Source: Modestobacter sp. VKM Ac-2984 (GTDB taxonomy: Bacteria; Actinomycetota; Actinomycetes; Mycobacteriales; Geodermatophilaceae). Taken from it: a stretch of 64,000 nucleotides of DNA. The stretch is taken from contig NZ_JAPVBJ010000008.1 in the NCBI RefSeq assembly GCF_026967985.1, positions 1 through 64,000 on the forward strand, read 5' to 3'. The translations under genes and the position numbers were made by a program. The notes beneath the pieces were generated by a model, which was not told where the DNA came from, did no database searches, and was given only the letters and a program-made list of their open reading frames with translations. Position 1 is the stretch's first letter. Every line of letters begins with the position of its first letter. Of the stretch, positions 59,751 through 64,000 are shown in pieces.

Positions 59751-61607
59751 ATGACCGACGTGCTGCGCGAGGCGGGGCTCCCCACGGAGGTCCGCCTCGC
59801 CGTCGCCGAGATCGCCGGCGTGTCAGGCGCCTGGTGCCCCAGCCTGGCGCCGACGGGGGATCGGGTGGCCTACGTCAGCGACCGCTCCGGCGTCCCCCGG
59901 CTGGAGGTCGCGGCACTGGACCAGCACACCCCGCCCGCCGTGCTGTCCGGTGCCGAGGAGGAGGTCGTCTCGGTCGCGTGGTCGCCGGACGGCGAGTGGC
60001 TGGCCTACCTGGTGAGCCCCGGCGGCTCCATCTGTGCGCAGCTGTGGGCCGTGCGGCCCGACGGCACCGACCGGCACCTGGTGGCCGGGCAGGACCCACG
60101 CGCCACCGTGTTCGCCGGCGGGTGGACCGCAGGCGGCCACTACGTCTGCTCGATCGCCCCCGGTGACGGCCCGGGCGCCGACGTCGTCCTGGTCGACGTG
60201 GTCAGCGGCGCCCACCGCACCCTGGCCACCGGCGGCTTCCTCGCCGTCACCGCGGTCTCCGCGGACGAGCGGACGGTGCTGGCCCGGCGGGGTCCGCGCG
60301 GGCACCGGCACATCGTGCTGGTCGACGTCGCCACCGGCGTCCAGCGGCGGGTCATCCCGCTCACCGACCCCGGCGGCGGCGCTTCCGAGGACGGCCGGTT
60401 CGCCCCGGACGGCTCGGCGGTCTTCCTCCGCGCCGCCCTCCCGGCGCGGCCCGGGCTGCCGCGCAGCGACCGCACGGGGCTGGTGCGCGTCCCGCTGGAC
60501 GCCGATCGGCAGCCGGGCCCGGCCCAGGTGCTCCTCGCCCGCCCCGACGCGGACCTGGACTCCTACGCCGTGCGCGCCGACGGCACGGTGCTGTGCGTCT
60601 GGAACGCCGACGGGAGCACCGAGCTGGAGCTGCGGGACCTCACCGACGGCGGCCGGCTGCGTGCCGTGGCGCTGCCGCACCCGGTCATGCCCGGCTGGTC
60701 GCTCTCGGCCGACGGCGGGACGCTGCTCGCCGAGCTGACCGGCCCCACCTCCCCCCGGTCGCTGTGGTCGGTCCCGCTGGACGTCGACGGGGAGCCGGTG
60801 CCGCTGCCCAGCACGCCCCGCCACCCCGACCTGCGCCTGCTGGTCACGCCGGTCCGGCTGCGCTACGCGGCCGCCGACGGCACCGAGCTGGACGGCTGGC
60901 TCTACACCCCGCCGGGGCTGACCGGCCCCAACCGCACGGTGGTGAGCTTCCACGGTGGCCCGGAGGGGCAGGAGCGCCCGGACTACCACCCGGTGGCGCA
61001 GTCGCTGGTCGCGGTGGGGCTGACCGTCTTCGCGCCGAACGTGCGCGGTTCGGGCGGGTACGGCCGGGCCTTCATGGCCGCCGACGACCTGGGTGCACGG
61101 GAGGAGTCGTTCACCGACGTCGTCGCCACCGTCGAGCACCTGGTGGCCGAGGGGATCGCGCTGCCCGGCCGGGTCGGTGCGCACGGCTGGTCCTACGGCG
61201 GTTACCTGACGCTGGTGGCGCTCACCCGCTGGCCGGACCTGTTCGCCGCCGGCGCGACGCTGGCCGGGATGAGCGACCTGCGCACCTTCTTCGCCGGCAC
61301 CGAACCGTGGATGGCGGCGGCCTCGGTCACCGAGTACGGCGACCCGGTGACCGACCGGGACATGCTGGCCGCGATCTCCCCGATGACCGCGCTGGCCCGG
61401 CTCCGGTCCCCGGTGCTGCTCACCCACGGCGACCGGGACACCAACGTGCCGGTGCTGGAGTCGATCCAGGCGCACCAGGAGCTGACCGCCCTCGGCGCCC
61501 CGGTCGAGCTCCTCCTCCTGCGGGGTGAGGGTCACACGATCGTGGGACGGGAGAACCTGCTGCACCTGTCGGAGCGGGTCGCGGAGTGGTTCGATCGCTG
61601 GCTGTGA
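59751..61607 (+). CDS. S9-family prolyl oligopeptidase
   Basis: A 618-residue cytosolic peptidase. The first ~370 residues form a beta-propeller of WSPDG-type blades (VAWSPDGEWLAYLV and others), and the C-terminus is an alpha/beta hydrolase: VVSFHGGPEGQ, nucleophile elbow GWSYGGYLTL, Asp in LTHGDRDTNVP and His in GEGHTIV. It cleaves short peptides, like acylaminoacyl or dipeptidyl peptidases. ATG 59751 has GAGGAGG seven nt upstream. It lies between the amidotransferase and the ATP-grasp, which suggests it trims or recycles the peptide they build. Confidence 0.9.
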   Translation: MTDVLREAGLPTEVRLAVAEIAGVSGAWCPSLAPTGDRVAYVSDRSGVPRLEVAALDQHTPPAVLSGAEEEVVSVAWSPDGEWLAYLVSPGGSICAQLWAVRPDGTDRHLVAGQDPRATVFAGGWTAGGHYVCSIAPGDGPGADVVLVDVVSGAHRTLATGGFLAVTAVSADERTVLARRGPRGHRHIVLVDVATGVQRRVIPLTDPGGGASEDGRFAPDGSAVFLRAALPARPGLPRSDRTGLVRVPLDADRQPGPAQVLLARPDADLDSYAVRADGTVLCVWNADGSTELELRDLTDGGRLRAVALPHPVMPGWSLSADGGTLLAELTGPTSPRSLWSVPLDVDGEPVPLPSTPRHPDLRLLVTPVRLRYAAADGTELDGWLYTPPGLTGPNRTVVSFHGGPEGQERPDYHPVAQSLVAVGLTVFAPNVRGSGGYGRAFMAADDLGAREESFTDVVATVEHLVAEGIALPGRVGAHGWSYGGYLTLVALTRWPDLFAAGATLAGMSDLRTFFAGTEPWMAAASVTEYGDPVTDRDMLAAISPMTALARLRSPVLLTHGDRDTNVPVLESIQAHQELTALGAPVELLLLRGEGHTIVGRENLLHLSERVAEWFDRWL

Positions 61608-61614
61608 GCCCGCG

Positions 61615-63087
61615 ATGACCGACGCCTCCGGCGTCTTCGCGCCCTACCCCGGCTCGGCACGCGACGAGGCGGTGGGCGCAGCAGGCTCGCTCCGGCCGGC
61701 CTACCGGCCCGTGCTGCAGGTGCTCGACGGGCTCGGCCCCGGCGGGATCGGCGCGCTCGTCGACGCGGTGGCCCGGGAGCGCCGGGACCGCGGTGTGGTG
61801 GTCGGCGGCCACGTCGACGGCCGGTTGCAGGAGCGGCCGCTCCCGCTGTGCCCGGTGCCCCGCCTGCTCTCGGCCGCCGACTGGTCCTCCGTCGCCCGCG
61901 GCGCCGAGCAGCGGCACCGGGCGCTGAACGCCTTCCTCGCCGACGTCTACCGCCCGGCCGGGCGGCGGCGCACCGACCCCGACCGGCATGCCGAGGTGGT
62001 CCGTGCCGGCGTCGTGCCGGCGTGGGTGGTCGCCGCCAGCCCGGGGCTCCGCGCCTCGGCGGCCGGCCTGGCCGTGCCCGGCCAGTCGCGGGCCACCGTC
62101 TCCGGCCTGGACCTGCGGCACGGCCCCGGGGGGTGGGTGGCGGTCGCGGACGACACGTCGACGCCCTCGGGCATCGGCCACGCGATCAGCGACCGGGTCA
62201 GCGGCCGGGCCGCGCTGCCGGAGCTGCACGCCGCGGCGGAGGTCGCGGGGCTCACCGACCCGGGCGAGGCGGTGTCGCTGCTGCACGCCGCGCTGGCCGA
62301 GGCCGCCCCGCCGGCCTGCACCGGGACCCCACAGCTGGCCCTGCTCTCCGAGGGGCCGCACAGCAGCAGCTGGTTCGAGCACCGGTTGCTGGCCGCGGCG
62401 ATGGACGTCCCGATCGCCACACCGGACACCCTCTGGCCGGCTCGCGGTGGGGGAGTGGCGGTCCAGGTGGGCGGGCAGCGGCTGCGGGTCGACGTCCTCC
62501 ACCGTCAGCTGGACGAGGCCGGGCTGGCCGCGCACCTCACCCCCAGCGGCGCGCCGCTGGACGCGCTGCTCGGCGCCGCGGTGCGGGCCGGGGAGCTGGC
62601 GCTGGCGAACGTCCCCGGCAACGGCGTGGCCGACGGCGAGGCCACCTACCGGTACCTGCCGGAGCTGATCCGGTTCTACCTCGGCGAGGAGCCGGTGCTG
62701 GACACCGTGCGCACCTGGCTGCTGGCCGACGACGCCGACCTCGCGGAGGTGCGCGACCGGCTGCACGAGCTGGTCGTGCGGCCGGTCGACGGGTACGGCG
62801 GTTTCGGGGTGGTGGTCGGGCCACGCTGCTCGGCGGCCGAGCTCGCCGAGCTGCAGGCGGAGGTGGCGGCCACCCCGCACCGCTTCATCGCCCAGGAGCC
62901 GGTCGACGGCTCCACGGTGCCCACCGTCGTCGACGGGGCGCTGGTGCCGCGGGCCGCCGGGCTGCGGGTGTTCACCGTCGCCGGTGCCACCACCCGGGCA
63001 CTGCCCGCGCCGTGGACCCGGATGGCCCTGGCCGACGGATCAGCCGTGCTGGACGGCAGCAGCAAGGACACCTGGCTGCTGCCCTGA
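61615..63087 (+). CDS. Circularly permuted ATP-grasp peptide ligase (COG2308 / CP_ATPgrasp_2)
   Basis: A 490-residue ligase. HSSSWFEHRLLAAAMDVPIA, QRLRVDVLHRQLDE, ANVPGNGVADGEATYRYLPELIRFYLGEEPVL, LHELVVRPVDGYGGFGVVVGP and FIAQEPVDGSTVPTVVDGALVPR are the ordered motifs of circularly permuted ATP-grasp amidoligases. These enzymes form amide or peptide bonds using ATP. The usual neighbours, an alpha-E (COG2307) gene and a transglutaminase, are missing; instead an AsnB and a peptidase are present. ATG 61615 is 7 bp after the peptidase stop. Confidence 0.88.
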   Translation: MTDASGVFAPYPGSARDEAVGAAGSLRPAYRPVLQVLDGLGPGGIGALVDAVARERRDRGVVVGGHVDGRLQERPLPLCPVPRLLSAADWSSVARGAEQRHRALNAFLADVYRPAGRRRTDPDRHAEVVRAGVVPAWVVAASPGLRASAAGLAVPGQSRATVSGLDLRHGPGGWVAVADDTSTPSGIGHAISDRVSGRAALPELHAAAEVAGLTDPGEAVSLLHAALAEAAPPACTGTPQLALLSEGPHSSSWFEHRLLAAAMDVPIATPDTLWPARGGGVAVQVGGQRLRVDVLHRQLDEAGLAAHLTPSGAPLDALLGAAVRAGELALANVPGNGVADGEATYRYLPELIRFYLGEEPVLDTVRTWLLADDADLAEVRDRLHELVVRPVDGYGGFGVVVGPRCSAAELAELQAEVAATPHRFIAQEPVDGSTVPTVVDGALVPRAAGLRVFTVAGATTRALPAPWTRMALADGSAVLDGSSKDTWLLP

Positions 63088-63094
63088 CGGACCT

Positions 63095-63132
63095 CGTCCT
63101 CCGCACCCTGGCGAGCCGGGGCGCGGAGGACG
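63095..63132. terminator. Bidirectional terminator between the ATP-grasp gene and serC
   Basis: CGTCCTCCGC (63095-63104) and GCGGAGGACG (63123-63132) are perfect 10-bp arms between convergent genes. The loop contains GGCGAGCC, reminiscent of repeat family 1. Confidence 0.7.
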
Positions 63133-63138
63133 GGGCCG

Positions 63139-64000
<862 letters not shown>

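Noticed and set aside
59751-61607. The S9 peptidase as the usual M42 peptidase of NAGGN operons
   Set aside because: It has a beta-propeller and a Ser-Asp-His triad, not the metal ligands of M42 enzymes.

Overview
The window is very GC-rich, gene-dense and uses GTG starts heavily. Gene content and order point to an actinobacterium, most probably of the Geodermatophilaceae (Blastococcus, Geodermatophilus, Modestobacter). The family call is an inference from DUF5313, DUF3263, DUF3027, DUF2530, DUF2771 and SepH, and from neighbourhoods that, from memory, match Mycobacterium tuberculosis Rv0430-Rv0440 (DUF3263, VirR, GroEL2) and Rv0861c-Rv0884c (XPB helicase, helicase-associated protein, CspB, MarR, SpoU methylase, DUF2530, DUF3027, SerC). 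I found no rRNA, tRNA, CRISPR array or prophage. The only mobile-element trace is a possible IS110-type transposase end at the left edge.

Layout, 0-18 kb: a Tat-exported Rieske lipoprotein, DUF5313 and RarD; DUF3263 with a VirR-like LytR_C protein; a hydrolase-ABC ATPase fusion with its permease; a HAD phosphatase; an S-box (SAM) riboswitch in front of threonine synthase; a cold-shock gene; groEL2 behind two CIRCE operators; DUF72, a Gfo/Idh/MocA oxidoreductase, DUF4031 and an HD protein; and zwf. 18-32 kb: a small ORF with a large LAL/LuxR regulator, PspC, an SF2 helicase, a GNAT protein, a PLP aminotransferase, XPB helicase, cyclopropane synthase and a helicase-associated protein. 32-42 kb: an acyl-CoA ligase, CspB-like, DUF2771, DUF3027, DUF2530, an AzgA purine permease, MarR plus MFS exporter, a 2'-5' RNA ligase and a thioesterase. 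42-57 kb: two ABC transporters flanking a TetR gene, a diguanylate cyclase, an FAD oxidoreductase, an RNA methylase, a stress protein, a heterodimeric ABC exporter and SepH. 57.8-63.1 kb: a three-gene cassette of AsnB-type amidotransferase, S9 peptidase and circularly permuted ATP-grasp ligase. serC then runs off the right edge.

The most interesting points are: (1) the amidotransferase/peptidase/ATP-grasp cassette, which looks like a pathway making a small peptide or amide; (2) a SAM riboswitch in front of threonine synthase whose P1 helix overlaps the ribosome binding site; (3) about fifteen starts preceded at a fixed 6-8 nt by a -10-like hexamer, indicating widespread leaderless mRNAs; (4) two genes that appear to start at CTG within a CTGA overlap, one with no other start available; (5) dispersed hairpin repeat families placed just after gene ends.
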